This document shows, piece by piece, positions 16,620 through 26,016 of a DNA stretch of 64,000 nucleotides. Position 1 is the stretch's first letter, and each line of letters opens with the position of its first letter. The position numbers were made by a program, and so were the translations under genes. The notes under the pieces were generated by a model that saw only the letters and a list, made by a program, of their open reading frames with translations, did not search any database and was not told the DNA's origin. The DNA lies in assembly GCA_031430595.1 (NCBI GenBank), contig JANPBU010000051.1, positions 1-64,000 on the forward strand, written 5' to 3'. The stretch comes from JANNBN01 sp031430595 (GTDB lineage: Bacteria > Actinomycetota > Acidimicrobiia > Acidimicrobiales > JANYDT01).

Positions 16620-18369
16620 GATCGCCTATTCGAACCGTGACGGTAACGTTTACACCTTTGCCGGGGGTTGACTCGAGAGTGAAACTCGCCCCAACGCTGG
16701 CCGCACGCTCTTTCATAATCTTCACGCCCATATGCGACGCGGTCACACCCGCTGGTTCGAAACCAAGACCATCATCAGAGATGCGCAGAAACACGTTACG
16801 GACATCAGACCCCAATTGAATGTTCACAGTTGACGCTGTTGCGTGGCGGCTCACGTTATTCAGACACTCTTGAGCAATCCGGTAAAACACCAAACGTTTG
16901 GCCGCATCAAGTTCGACCGGTTGAATATCAAGTTTCAACTGAACAGTTCGACGACACTCAAGGGCTTCGGCCAATTGACCAATGAGCTGATGCAACTCAA
17001 CCAGTTCTAACTCGGCGGGGCGAAGTTCCAAAAGCAATGTGCGCATTTCAGCTAACGCACCGCGCGCTAGCAACCGAAGTCGACTTACCCTCTCGTGTAA
17101 CGGCGAATCGGGCCCCAGTTCGCGAAGCAAACTTTCGGCTGAGATAGCTGAGGTCCAGAGTGTTTGATTGATTGAATCGTGAAGGTCGCGGGCCAAACGT
17201 TGACGCTCATCACCGGCGGCAAGTTCAGAGGCTCGACTCAGTAAGCGCGCATTGGAAATAGCGGTCGTTGCCTGGTCGGTTACCGCTCTCAAACGCTCAG
17301 CATGAGTTTCCGTAAAAAAATTGGGGGTTGCACTCTCTAGTAGCAAGTACCCAATGACCTGATCGCCGAGACGCAGTTGTGTTCCGAGACAGGATTTGGC
17401 TGGGCCAAGGCACCGATCGGGAAGATTGATTATTTCAGGGCCAGGCCTATCACCGAGCAGCGCGACCAGTGACAGTTCTTCAAGACCATGCACGGCCAGG
17501 TGATCTTCAGAGGTGTAGTCGAGCCAAATACGGTGAGCAGCCAACTCAAGTTCATCGTCATCGTTGAACAACATCAAGGCGGTGAGATCGTTCGAAACCA
17601 ATCGTTCAACGCCAACAATCACTTCCTCAATCACTTCGTCAAGAACCAACGTGCGAGAAATTGCTGCTGCTGTTTCTCGCAGTGCTTCAGCGTAAGCGCG
17701 TTGTTGACGTTCTTCTGATTGAATCCGAATTCGGTCTTCAACCTCTCGTCGTAAGCTTTCGTTTGCTCGGCTGAGATCAGTCGTTCGCTTTTTGACCCGT
17801 TCGTCGAGTTCCTCTAACACCCTTCGATGTTCGCGTTCAGCTTCTACTCTTTCGGTCACTTCTTCGAAGGTGCCAATAATGCCGATCACATCACCTGCCA
17901 AATTTCGAATCGGGACCTTATTGGTTTCTATCCAACGTTGCTCACCTGAGCCAACGAGCAGCCGTTCCAGGATTTTGTACTGAGGTTGACCGGTGTCGAT
18001 AACCGTTCGATCCCATTCTTCGAACCAAGCTGCCCCAAATTCTTGGTCAAGCGCCCATGGCATCTCACGATCAGACAGACCAACTAATTCAGACTGCTCA
18101 ACCCCAGCGAAGGCGGCACCTACTTTGTTGAACCAAAGGTACTTGTAGTTAGTATCTTTAAGGAATACCGCTGTGGTCATACAATCAAGCAAGCTTTCAA
18201 GTATGACCTGCCCGGCGTTCAGGGTTTCTTCGCTTGACGGTTGCCCGCTCACGAGCATGGCATACAGGTCGATCGCCTGGGGCTGCATACGTGTTTGCGA
18301 AAACGAAAGTGCCGGGTTCGGCAACGAGGACGGCGAAACCGATGGCACCATCTGTGAGACTTTACGCAT
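16612..18369 (-). CDS. PAS-GAF sensor histidine kinase (HisKA_3 type)
   Basis: The 585-residue cytoplasmic kinase has a PAS/PAC domain (about 50-175; TTAVFLKDTNYKYLWFN and GIIGTFEEVTERVEAE), a charged coiled linker (175-225) and a GAF domain (about 225-385). The NarL-type dimerisation domain has the phospho-histidine near residue 397 (RLARDLHDSINQTLW). The ATPase domain carries ISDDGLGFEP and a GKGVNVTV end. No membrane segment is seen, so the signal is intracellular or a diffusible small molecule. It lies 21 bp after the dehydrogenase gene on the same strand. Confidence 0.94.
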   Translation of the reverse strand: MRKVSQMVPSVSPSSLPNPALSFSQTRMQPQAIDLYAMLVSGQPSSEETLNAGQVILESLLDCMTTAVFLKDTNYKYLWFNKVGAAFAGVEQSELVGLSDREMPWALDQEFGAAWFEEWDRTVIDTGQPQYKILERLLVGSGEQRWIETNKVPIRNLAGDVIGIIGTFEEVTERVEAEREHRRVLEELDERVKKRTTDLSRANESLRREVEDRIRIQSEERQQRAYAEALRETAAAISRTLVLDEVIEEVIVGVERLVSNDLTALMLFNDDDELELAAHRIWLDYTSEDHLAVHGLEELSLVALLGDRPGPEIINLPDRCLGPAKSCLGTQLRLGDQVIGYLLLESATPNFFTETHAERLRAVTDQATTAISNARLLSRASELAAGDERQRLARDLHDSINQTLWTSAISAESLLRELGPDSPLHERVSRLRLLARGALAEMRTLLLELRPAELELVELHQLIGQLAEALECRRTVQLKLDIQPVELDAAKRLVFYRIAQECLNNVSRHATASTVNIQLGSDVRNVFLRISDDGLGFEPAGVTASHMGVKIMKERAASVGASFTLESTPGKGVNVTVTVRIGDHE

Positions 18370-18390
18370 ATTTACTCGTGCCTCAGAACT

Positions 18391-19320
18391 CTAGTCAGGT
18401 AACACGCAATTCGTGTCAGGCACACCACCAGAAAGGATCGCCGCGGCAGCAACAGCGGGGCGAAGACAAATTTCTTTAAAGGTTCGATCAGTAAGGCCAC
18501 TCACGTGCGGAGTAACAAGCACGTTCGGATGGTTGAGCAGTTCATCGGGAAATATCGGCGGCTCGGTTTCCCACACATCGGCACCGTAACCCCCAATACG
18601 GTTATTGACGATAGCTTCACGCAACGCAACATGGTCAACGATTGCTCCACGTGCAATATTTATAAGTAACGAAGATGGCCTCATCACACCAAGTTCGGCT
18701 GCCCCGATGAGATGTTTCGTTTCAGGGGTATTGGCCAAACAGATGTGTACTACATCGGCTGTAGCAAGTACCTGTTCGAGCGAGAGCGAAGGCCAACCCT
18801 CACGGCGAGATGATCGGCTGTAGGCGACGACGTTCATACCCAGCACATCGCCAAGGTTGCCAATTGCCCTGCCGATGTCACCAAGACCAACAATACCTAG
18901 CGTCTTACCAGCCAACTCGGTACCTTCGTATACCTCGCGCTCAGTCCAATGACCCGCCCGCACCGATGAATCCAATGCGCGCAGCTTTCTCGCAAGCGCC
19001 AGCATCAGCAGCAGGCCCATCTCGCTCACGGCCCGCGTTGTACTGCCAGGGGCAAACACAACCGGAATACCCCGTCTCGCGGCTGCGTCTGTGTCGATGT
19101 TGTCGAGCCCCACACCAAATCGGCCGACTACCTTCAAGTTCGGCATCTGTTTCATGAGTGATTCAGAAATTTGACCTCGGCTACGCGTCAGCACACACCG
19201 AACATCGCCGAGCTGGATGTCTGCATCAAGCACTGTCGGATTTGTAAGTACGCGGACGACATCTACTTCCGCTAGTACAGCCAGAGCGTCTGGGTGTACG
19301 TTTTCTGTCAATACAATCAT
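18391..19320 (-). CDS. D-isomer-specific 2-hydroxyacid dehydrogenase (SerA-like)
   Basis: The 309-residue protein has LKVVGRFGVGLDNID, VSEMGLLLMLALAR, the NAD loop GIVGLGDIGRAIG, LINIARGAIVDHVAL with the catalytic Arg, DVWETEPP with the Glu, and the catalytic His in VTPHVSGLT. It lacks the regulatory ACT domain of biosynthetic SerA. The cluster context (importer, enolase-superfamily dehydratase) favours reduction or oxidation of a sugar-derived 2-hydroxy/2-keto acid. The start overlaps the VOC gene stop by 4 bp. Confidence 0.92.
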   Translation of the reverse strand: MIVLTENVHPDALAVLAEVDVVRVLTNPTVLDADIQLGDVRCVLTRSRGQISESLMKQMPNLKVVGRFGVGLDNIDTDAAARRGIPVVFAPGSTTRAVSEMGLLLMLALARKLRALDSSVRAGHWTEREVYEGTELAGKTLGIVGLGDIGRAIGNLGDVLGMNVVAYSRSSRREGWPSLSLEQVLATADVVHICLANTPETKHLIGAAELGVMRPSSLLINIARGAIVDHVALREAIVNNRIGGYGADVWETEPPIFPDELLNHPNVLVTPHVSGLTDRTFKEICLRPAVAAAAILSGGVPDTNCVLPD

Positions 19321-19760
19321 TTATGATTGCCGACATTTCCTGTGTCAAACGTACCGATCTCTGACAAGACGAGGTCAAACAATTCAGCGTCTACTGGCTG
19401 ATCAGCATCACAGGCCACCTCAACCAGGTTTCCAGACGGGTCACGAATGAACAGCTGCATAACCCCCGTTGGAAGACGGCGCATCGGGCCCCACGTGGTG
19501 ACATCAATGCACCCCGTCGATAGCGCCCTCCGAAACACCGCGTTGAAATCATCGACACGAAGGCAAAAGTGCGCTCGCTCAGGTCGCAAGTCGGGTGCTT
19601 GGTTGATGTGAAGCTCTTGAGAACTACCAATCGAAAAGAAGGCCGTAGGAAACCTGAGGGGTGGCGCCGGCTTCTGGGGTAGCCCAACCACATCAGCATA
19701 AAAGTGGATTGCGGCGTCAAGATCGTCAACCAAAATATTGACGTGTTGCAAAGCGGTCAT
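19317..19760 (-). CDS. VOC-family protein (glyoxalase/dioxygenase superfamily)
   Basis: This 147-residue protein begins LQHVNILVDDLDAAIHFYADVVGL, of which the N-terminal His is a metal ligand. It continues with ERAHFCLRVDDFNAVFRRAL and ends FIRDPSGNLVEVA with the last Glu ligand. It is one complete paired VOC unit. In a catabolic operon it may act as an isomerase, epimerase or lyase. It is co-translated with the dehydrogenase (4-bp overlap). Confidence 0.9.
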   Translation of the reverse strand: MTALQHVNILVDDLDAAIHFYADVVGLPQKPAPPLRFPTAFFSIGSSQELHINQAPDLRPERAHFCLRVDDFNAVFRRALSTGCIDVTTWGPMRRLPTGVMQLFIRDPSGNLVEVACDADQPVDAELFDLVLSEIGTFDTGNVGNHK

Positions 19761-19798
19761 GCGTTTTCCTTTACGTGCACTTATAACCCGTGAACGAA

Positions 19799-20965
19799 TT
19801 AGTGGCGGGCAAACTCTTCTATGAATTCAGGGCGGGGGGTTACCCCGAAACCCGGTCGAGTTGGTACCCGAAGACGTCCGCCGATTTGATCAACGTCTTC
19901 GAGAACCAATTCGTGAAGTAACGGGTTAGCCCCGAGGGAGTATTCAAGAATGATCGCAGACGGGCTGGCAAACGCAACAGCAAGTGCTGCATTAAACGAG
20001 AGCGCCGAACCCCAACAGTGCGGGGCTAACTCCAAGTGATGTGTCTCTGCAAGTGCTGCGATGCGCCGGGCTTCGGTCGGACCACCGCAAATCGCTAGAT
20101 CGGGCTGCAACACATCAACTGACTGACGTTCGATGAGGTCTCGAAAGTCAAAACGAGTGAACTCACTCTCGCCTGCAGCAATCGGAATATGCGTCGCCTG
20201 ACGCACACGAGCGGCACCCGCATGGTCGTCAGCGTTAACCGGTTCTTCGAACCAACGAAGCCCAAGGTCTTCGACACCACGTGCAAACCGAATCGCTTCG
20301 GTGGCGCTAAATGTTCCGTGGGCGTCGACCATCAATTCGACAGAAGGGCCCAAAGCAGCACGAGCTGCGCGAACCCGCGCGATGCTGTTTTCAACCGTTT
20401 TGTCCATGACACCGACGCGCATCTTCACGCCTCGGAAACCATGTGATGCATATCCACACAATTGCTCGCCGATCCCGTTGGCGTCAGCCCACCCTCCACT
20501 GGCGTAGGCATCCATTTCATCGGCGCAGGCACCACCCCACATATCGACGACTGGTACACCATGAGCTTTGCCAACTAAATCCCAAAGCGCCATATCAATG
20601 CCGCTGATGGCCGAAATCGTGAGACCACGGCGGCCAAGCACCGGAAAGCCACGGCCGCGGTCAAGTACATGGTGACCACGTGTACCTGAGTACATCAATT
20701 CCCAGAGTCGGTTGACGCGAAAGGCATCTTGGCCTATGAGCGTCGGACCGAGTTCATCGCTAATCGCGCTTACCAACGCTCGACAGGCACCAGCAGAGCC
20801 TACGGCGGCCTTGGCTTCACCCCAACCAACTAACCCGCCTTCAGCTTCGACCCGAACAAGCGCCATATCGAAGCTGACCATGCGACCGAAATCAGAAACA
20901 TGTTGACGTTCAGGTGGGATTGGGCAGCTCAGCCACCAACTCTCTACTGCCGTAATCTCTAGCAT
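19799..20965 (-). CDS. Mandelate racemase/muconate-lactonizing-type enzyme (enolase superfamily)
   Basis: The 388-residue protein has the capping domain and barrel of the enolase superfamily. The base motif is KMR (in FRGVKMRVG) rather than the usual KxK. Metal ligands appear as Asp (MVDAHGTF), Glu (RWFEEPV) and Glu (AAGESEF). A later His in LAPHCWGS is at the position of the mandelate-racemase general base. This points to an acid-sugar dehydratase or racemase. The neighbouring importer and epimerases suggest a sugar-acid or polyol-derived substrate, but it cannot be named. Confidence 0.9.
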   Translation of the reverse strand: MLEITAVESWWLSCPIPPERQHVSDFGRMVSFDMALVRVEAEGGLVGWGEAKAAVGSAGACRALVSAISDELGPTLIGQDAFRVNRLWELMYSGTRGHHVLDRGRGFPVLGRRGLTISAISGIDMALWDLVGKAHGVPVVDMWGGACADEMDAYASGGWADANGIGEQLCGYASHGFRGVKMRVGVMDKTVENSIARVRAARAALGPSVELMVDAHGTFSATEAIRFARGVEDLGLRWFEEPVNADDHAGAARVRQATHIPIAAGESEFTRFDFRDLIERQSVDVLQPDLAICGGPTEARRIAALAETHHLELAPHCWGSALSFNAALAVAFASPSAIILEYSLGANPLLHELVLEDVDQIGGRLRVPTRPGFGVTPRPEFIEEFARH

Positions 20966-21004
20966 GTATGTCCCGTCACTTGATGATCACCTTGCACCCA
21001 AAAA

Positions 21005-21892
21005 TCATTTGATAAGTGGGAGTAGCGTCTCGGCGCACTTCGCAACAAGCATGTCGTAGAAGGTTTCCGACAGCAGGCTGCTTCCGTGGTCGATAATGAA
21101 CTTCAACTCGTCATCGCTGATTTCAACCGGGTTCGTCTCAATCGAATCAGGATATTTGTTCGCAGGGGTACGGTCGACCGGGGCGACAAATTCAACCGTC
21201 AAAGCACCGTCGTAGTTAATGTCTTTCAACGCACCAACAATCGCTGGCCAGTTTAGCGAACCCATGCCACACGCCATTCGATTGTTGTCGGCCACATGAA
21301 AGTCGCGCAACCGAGGGCCAACCTGCTTGATGGTGGCCAACATATCTACCTCTTCAATATTCATATGGAACGTGTCGAGGCACACACCAACATCGTCGCC
21401 AACAGCTTCAGCCAGGGCCAGCGCCTGCTCGCCACGACTTACAAAGTGGGTTTCAAAACGGTTGAGGGCCTCAATCGCCATAACCACTCCAGCTGCCGAA
21501 GCATGCTCGTGTACCTGCTTCAAACTTTCAACTGCCCATGACCACTCTTCATCTGGCGTGCCGTCAGGAACAATCTTGCCAACGGTGCTGGGCACGATCG
21601 TGATCTCTGTGCCGTTCAGTTCTTTGATCATGGTCACCACGTTTTTGACATAATCAACTGAAGCTGCACGTTGCGCTGGGTCTTTGGCACAGAGGTTTCG
21701 CTGGCCGAGTGTGAGGGTTACCCCGCCCCAACAAGCAATCTTGTAATCGTCAAGAAGCTTACGAACGTCTTTCGTATTGTATTGATCTGGTTCACCCTTG
21801 ATTTCGATACTGCCGTAACCATTTTTGGCAAGACGAGCAACGGTTACTTCAAGTGGTTCTGAGCGCATCCAATTGTGCATTGATAGGTGCAT
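21005..21892 (-). CDS. Sugar phosphate isomerase/epimerase (AP_endonuc_2 TIM barrel)
   Basis: The 295-residue barrel has GYGSIEIKGEP, MAIEALNRFETHF (metal Glu), VGVCLDTFHMNIEE (Asp and His), RDFHVADNNRM and GALTVEFVAP (last Glu). These are the ligands of D-tagatose/D-psicose 3-epimerase-like enzymes. The chosen ATG 21892 has GGAG seven bases upstream. The longer frame from 21940 lacks such a site. It probably isomerises a ketose-like intermediate imported by the Liv system. Confidence 0.9.
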   Translation of the reverse strand: MHLSMHNWMRSEPLEVTVARLAKNGYGSIEIKGEPDQYNTKDVRKLLDDYKIACWGGVTLTLGQRNLCAKDPAQRAASVDYVKNVVTMIKELNGTEITIVPSTVGKIVPDGTPDEEWSWAVESLKQVHEHASAAGVVMAIEALNRFETHFVSRGEQALALAEAVGDDVGVCLDTFHMNIEEVDMLATIKQVGPRLRDFHVADNNRMACGMGSLNWPAIVGALKDINYDGALTVEFVAPVDRTPANKYPDSIETNPVEISDDELKFIIDHGSSLLSETFYDMLVAKCAETLLPLIK

Positions 21893-21950
21893 AGCGTTTT
21901 CTCCTGTGAGAGCGATTGATAGGTGTGTTGACGTAACCAAACGAGCAGTA

Positions 21951-22787
21951 TCAGTCGGTGTTCAAGCCCTTGACTTGACCGAGAACCTCGACCAAGTCGT
22001 TGTGTGAGTGCGTGAAGCCGAGACTTCGTTCCTTACTTACCGCTTCGTCGGAACGAAGCGCAACTATGTACGCGCGCCTATAGGTGTCCGACGTATTGTT
22101 ACCCCCTGAACCGTGCAACACACCTTCGTTGTGCACAGTGATGTCACCACGTTTAATCGGAACATGGGTCATCACCTCACCAGGACGAAGGTCGGTCAAC
22201 AGCGTGTGGCTCTTCGAACGATCTTCATGCAATGGCCGATGCGGACGCACGGGTTCGAGGTGACTTCCGGTCAAAAACTGCATGCATCCGTTTTCGATCG
22301 TTGAGTCTTCGACGGCTAGCCAGCACGTTGCGGTGCGACGATCATCCGAGTCAATCCAGTAGGCCTGGTCTTGGTGCCAATTGAATACTGCTTCTGGTTT
22401 GTTCGGGCTTTTCGCGAGCAACTGATCAAAGTCAATCGTCATGCCCTCACCGCAAAGTTGTTCTGCGATTGAGGTGGCCCGTTGTTCAAAAATGTTGCCC
22501 TGCCACTGCGGGTAGTACCGACGGGGCACCATGACGTTGAGGATTGCGTAGTCACCGGGGTCGGTGCCATGTTCACCCGTGGTCATGTCGTTGAAGTCCT
22601 TACCCTCCACTTTGATTTCGCGTCGAAGAAAGGCGTTGTAGACCTTCTCGATCTCGTCAACTTCTTCCTGAGAAAGTACCCCTTTTAGGTGCAGGTAACC
22701 CTGACGAGCGAAGGCGGCGCGGTCGTCGTTCGTTACGACGTAGGTAGAGCCATTGCGTCGGTCAGATCCTGCGGTTGTGTCGGTCAT
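21951..22787 (-). CDS. Phytanoyl-CoA dioxygenase family (PhyH) oxygenase
   Basis: The 278-residue Fe(II)/2-oxoglutarate enzyme has the HxD pair in NWHQDQAYW, the distal His in VHNEGVLHGSG and the 2-oxoglutarate Arg in DTYRRAYIVAL. PhyH-family enzymes outside lipid metabolism hydroxylate or demethylate diverse small molecules, including osmolytes and sugar-like compounds. Its place between two TIM-barrel epimerases suggests it opens the pathway by oxidising the substrate. Confidence 0.9.
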   Translation of the reverse strand: MTDTTAGSDRRNGSTYVVTNDDRAAFARQGYLHLKGVLSQEEVDEIEKVYNAFLRREIKVEGKDFNDMTTGEHGTDPGDYAILNVMVPRRYYPQWQGNIFEQRATSIAEQLCGEGMTIDFDQLLAKSPNKPEAVFNWHQDQAYWIDSDDRRTATCWLAVEDSTIENGCMQFLTGSHLEPVRPHRPLHEDRSKSHTLLTDLRPGEVMTHVPIKRGDITVHNEGVLHGSGGNNTSDTYRRAYIVALRSDEAVSKERSLGFTHSHNDLVEVLGQVKGLNTD

Positions 22788-22816
22788 GTGTAAGTCCTTT
22801 TCGATCGATGTAACAA

Positions 22817-24061
22817 TTAGCTTCGGTATGCCTGACGGCCATTGCCCTGCACCGGAATGTTCTGTGCGCTGAGCACCTCGTGTTGAAGTGCATGCATTGA
22901 TGCGGCCGCCCGGTCGATATGGCGGGTAAAGGCGATAGACCCGGCGAGGATGGGTTGCAACAATTCGCGTTGCTGTACGCGTGCTTTCGGGTACTCGTGT
23001 TCGACGATAAGTGGCGTCGTTCTGGGGTCAAAGTCGAGAAGCTCACGAGCGGCCAATTGGTGATCAAGCCAGTCGACGGTACGGTTTTGAAGGTAAGCAA
23101 GCGGATCATGTTTGGCGGTACCCGGAAGTTCATGTTCAGAGAACACAACCTGTTTGAGCCAACTGTTACCGAGGTCGGCTGGGTTGGGTGACACCTGCCC
23201 GTTTACCCAGTCGCCACGTTCGATCGTTTGACCGCCGTAACCCCACGCACTCACCCCCCGAGAGTCAATAACCTGACCTTTAACGTGCATTCCCGAGATG
23301 ATGAAACTGTATCCCTCGTCTTTGAGATACTGAAAGATTGAGCGGGTATCTTGGCCCATCAAGATGGCATGCGAAGGGTCGTAGTGCACCCGAAACACAT
23401 CGCCAACGCCATGCTTCTCGCAGATCCGGTGAAGCGCAATCCAGGTTCCAGGCGTATAGGCAATGTTGTTATGCCAGTTGTCGCTTGGGGTCCAGCCGGG
23501 CATCGGGCACTGTTCAACTCGATACTGCAACGATCGCGCTTGAGCTGCCTTCATGAGAGGGATAATGCTCTCTTCGAAGTCGATCACGTTCTGATCCATC
23601 GACAATTGTTGGTTACGTCCTATGAACCCACATACAGCGGGGGCACCCAAGAGGGCAGCAGCGTCCATCGTGGCAAGCATGAAGTCATGTTTTACTTTTC
23701 GCACCGCACGATCTTCATGAAGCATGTTGTCGAAGTAGCCAACATCGGCAATCGTCACACCGGTCGAATCGACGGAAGCTTGAACTCGCTTCGCCCTCGC
23801 AGCGGTGAAAGGCTGCCGCAGGTCAAGAGTGTTAGCTACCGGGTCGAGCATTGCCTCGGGCGGAACATCGGAAAGTGACGGATGCAGTGCCGCCGATAGC
23901 TGAATACAATCAGCATCAAGTACTTTGGCAAAGTCGAGCCACTCCTCAATCGCCAAATCAGGATCGGGGTCGCGCAGTTCACGAGGTGTAAGCTCTTGGA
24001 GGGCAGCCGTAAGTATACCTATTGGCATGAACTTCGGGTCGAAAGTAGCTGGTGAAGTCAT
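22817..24061 (-). CDS. Sugar phosphate isomerase/epimerase family protein, long form
   Basis: This 414-residue protein is longer than usual for AP_endonuc_2 barrels (about 280-300). It has ADCIQLSAAL, GAPAVCGFIGRN, LQYRVEQCPMPGW (metal Glu), FRVHYDPSHAILMGQD (Asp and His), ISGMHVKG and LIVEHEYP (last Glu). Inserted loops after the His ligand (RGVSAWGYGG) and a longer C-terminus form a distinct subfamily. It likely acts on a 3-keto or ketose intermediate together with the adjacent Gfo/Idh dehydrogenase. Confidence 0.87.
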   Translation of the reverse strand: MTSPATFDPKFMPIGILTAALQELTPRELRDPDPDLAIEEWLDFAKVLDADCIQLSAALHPSLSDVPPEAMLDPVANTLDLRQPFTAARAKRVQASVDSTGVTIADVGYFDNMLHEDRAVRKVKHDFMLATMDAAALLGAPAVCGFIGRNQQLSMDQNVIDFEESIIPLMKAAQARSLQYRVEQCPMPGWTPSDNWHNNIAYTPGTWIALHRICEKHGVGDVFRVHYDPSHAILMGQDTRSIFQYLKDEGYSFIISGMHVKGQVIDSRGVSAWGYGGQTIERGDWVNGQVSPNPADLGNSWLKQVVFSEHELPGTAKHDPLAYLQNRTVDWLDHQLAARELLDFDPRTTPLIVEHEYPKARVQQRELLQPILAGSIAFTRHIDRAAASMHALQHEVLSAQNIPVQGNGRQAYRS

Positions 24062-24082
24062 TTTCTACTTCTCATTCTTGGA

Positions 24083-25306
24083 TCAGTCGATGATTTTCTG
24101 ATCAGCGACAACGGATGGTGCTTGCACGTCAATAGGCGAGCGATGACGAGCAGATTCAATGGCAGCGTGGAGTACGCGTTGGGTCTGAAGTGCATCGGCA
24201 AAATCAGGAAGGGCAACTACCGGCTGGCCACCGCCGATTACTGCCAATATGTCGGCAGCTTGATTCACAAACCCGTGCTCGTACCCGAGGCCGTGACCCT
24301 CTGGCCACCAAGCGGATGCATACGGATGCCGAGCACCTGACCGTGTGACATCGATGGTGGTCCACCCCTGACGACCATCGACCGCTTGCAGGTCGAACAC
24401 ATCAAGGTCGTTCATGTGCTCGAAGTTGAATCTGAGCGCTCCGCGGGAACCATGAATTTCAATTCGATTTGCGTTGGCGTAACCGGTCGCTAAGCGTGTT
24501 GCTTCGAACGTGGCGAGGCCACCCCCCGAAAGACGAGCTAGGAACAACACTGCATCGTCAACGGTACTCAAACCCTTCGTACCTGAAGTGGTGGCCCCGG
24601 CCGCCGCGATTTCACCACCGCTGGTATCGGTTTCATTAGCCAGAATCGACCTCTCTTTGATGAAGGTGTGCTCGATTGCCCCTTCAACCGTGGTGACTTC
24701 TTCGGCGGTAACAAACCTCACCATGTCGATCAGGTGAGCATTCAGATCGCCGTGAGCCCCTGAGCCGGCCACATCGCCTTGAAACCGCCAGATCAACGGG
24801 GTGTCGGGCCCGCCCCAGCTCTGCAAATAGTTGGCCCGAACATGGTAAATCTGGCCGAGTAGACCCGAAGCCACGAGTTGTCGAGCGTACGCAATGGCCG
24901 GAACCCGTCGATAGTTGAACCATACAAATGTGCGACCAACTGCTGACGCCGCGGCTGCGGCCATCTCTTCAGCGGCCGCGAGGGTTCCTGACAATGGCTT
25001 TTCGCAGGCAACGTGCTTCCCTGCTTCGAGGGCGGAAATAGCTTGCGCAGCGTGCATACTATTCGGGGTAACGATATCGACGAGCCCGATCATCGGATCA
25101 TTGACAATGGTCCGCCAGTCGGTGGTGTAATTCTGCCAACCCCACCGTGGTGCAAATGCCTCAAGATCAGCGGCATTTCGTGCTGCCACGGTGTGCATGA
25201 CCGGTGTTGGATCAACCGTAAAGAACTTACTGACCTTCATCCATGCGTTCGAGTGGGCCCGGCCCATGAACTTCGAGCCGATCATTCCGATGTTGATTTC
25301 TTTCAT
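24083..25306 (-). CDS. Gfo/Idh/MocA-family oxidoreductase
   Basis: The 407-residue protein has an N-terminal Rossmann fold (IGMIGSKFMGRAHSNAW), VDIVTPNSMH, the catalytic lysine motif HVACEKPLSG and the C-terminal alpha/beta domain with GDLNAHLIDMVRF (catalytic His/Asp region). Such enzymes oxidise sugars or inositols at one carbon using NAD(P). It overlaps the end of LivF by one base, tying uptake and catabolism into one transcript. Confidence 0.92.
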   Translation of the reverse strand: MKEINIGMIGSKFMGRAHSNAWMKVSKFFTVDPTPVMHTVAARNAADLEAFAPRWGWQNYTTDWRTIVNDPMIGLVDIVTPNSMHAAQAISALEAGKHVACEKPLSGTLAAAEEMAAAAASAVGRTFVWFNYRRVPAIAYARQLVASGLLGQIYHVRANYLQSWGGPDTPLIWRFQGDVAGSGAHGDLNAHLIDMVRFVTAEEVTTVEGAIEHTFIKERSILANETDTSGGEIAAAGATTSGTKGLSTVDDAVLFLARLSGGGLATFEATRLATGYANANRIEIHGSRGALRFNFEHMNDLDVFDLQAVDGRQGWTTIDVTRSGARHPYASAWWPEGHGLGYEHGFVNQAADILAVIGGGQPVVALPDFADALQTQRVLHAAIESARHRSPIDVQAPSVVADQKIID

Positions 25307-26016
25307 TACGCGTCAACCCCCAGGTAGCGTTTTTGCAATTCAGGACTGTTTCGAAATTCGGTAGCCCCAAACTCTGCTTCTAGGCGACCCGAAACCATAA
25401 CCAAAATACGATCGGCGATTGAAGTGGCAGCCCATAGGTTCTGCTCGACAATCAAAATGCCGACGCCCTCCGCTACTAAGCGATGCGATACCGAAATCAG
25501 GGTATCTACGATTGTTGGGGCCAAACCCTCCGAGGGCTCGTCCATCAAAATAAGCGACCCGTTGAGCAGCAAAGCCCGACCGACCGACAGCATTTGTTGT
25601 TCTCCGCCCGATAGTTCAGAGCCACCATTTCGACGACGCTCAGCCAGCCGAGGAAACAAGTCGTAGACAGCTTCGGGGGTCCATCGTTTTCCTACCGTTC
25701 CCTTCGCCAACATACGGAGGTGCTCGTCGACTGTGAGCGAGGGAAACAGGCGTCGCCCCTGGGGAACATACGAAATTCCAGCCCTGGCCATCGCCTCGGG
25801 TGACGATCCGGTTAGTTGGTGATCAGCAAAGGTCACCGAGCCGGCTTCGATCGGCAGCAACCCCATGATTGCGTTACAGAGCGTGGTCTTGCCCATTCCA
25901 TTTCGACCAACAATTGCAACGGCTTCGTTGGTCATTGAAAATGTCACACCATCCAGAACCCGAGAGGCGCCGTAGCCGGCAACCACATCTTGGACAGCAA
26001 GAAGCGTCGCAGCCAT
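25306..26016 (-). CDS. livF: Branched-chain-type ABC transporter ATPase LivF
   Basis: The 236-residue ATPase has Walker A GRNGMGKTT, Q-loop ISYVPQGRRLFPSLTV, signature LSGGEQQML, Walker B LILMDEPSEGLAP and the switch His region. The GRRLFP form after the Q-loop is typical of LivF rather than LivG. Start and stop overlap the neighbouring genes by one base on both sides. It powers the import complex with LivG, LivH and LivM. Confidence 0.95.
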   Translation of the reverse strand: MAATLLAVQDVVAGYGASRVLDGVTFSMTNEAVAIVGRNGMGKTTLCNAIMGLLPIEAGSVTFADHQLTGSSPEAMARAGISYVPQGRRLFPSLTVDEHLRMLAKGTVGKRWTPEAVYDLFPRLAERRRNGGSELSGGEQQMLSVGRALLLNGSLILMDEPSEGLAPTIVDTLISVSHRLVAEGVGILIVEQNLWAATSIADRILVMVSGRLEAEFGATEFRNSPELQKRYLGVDA

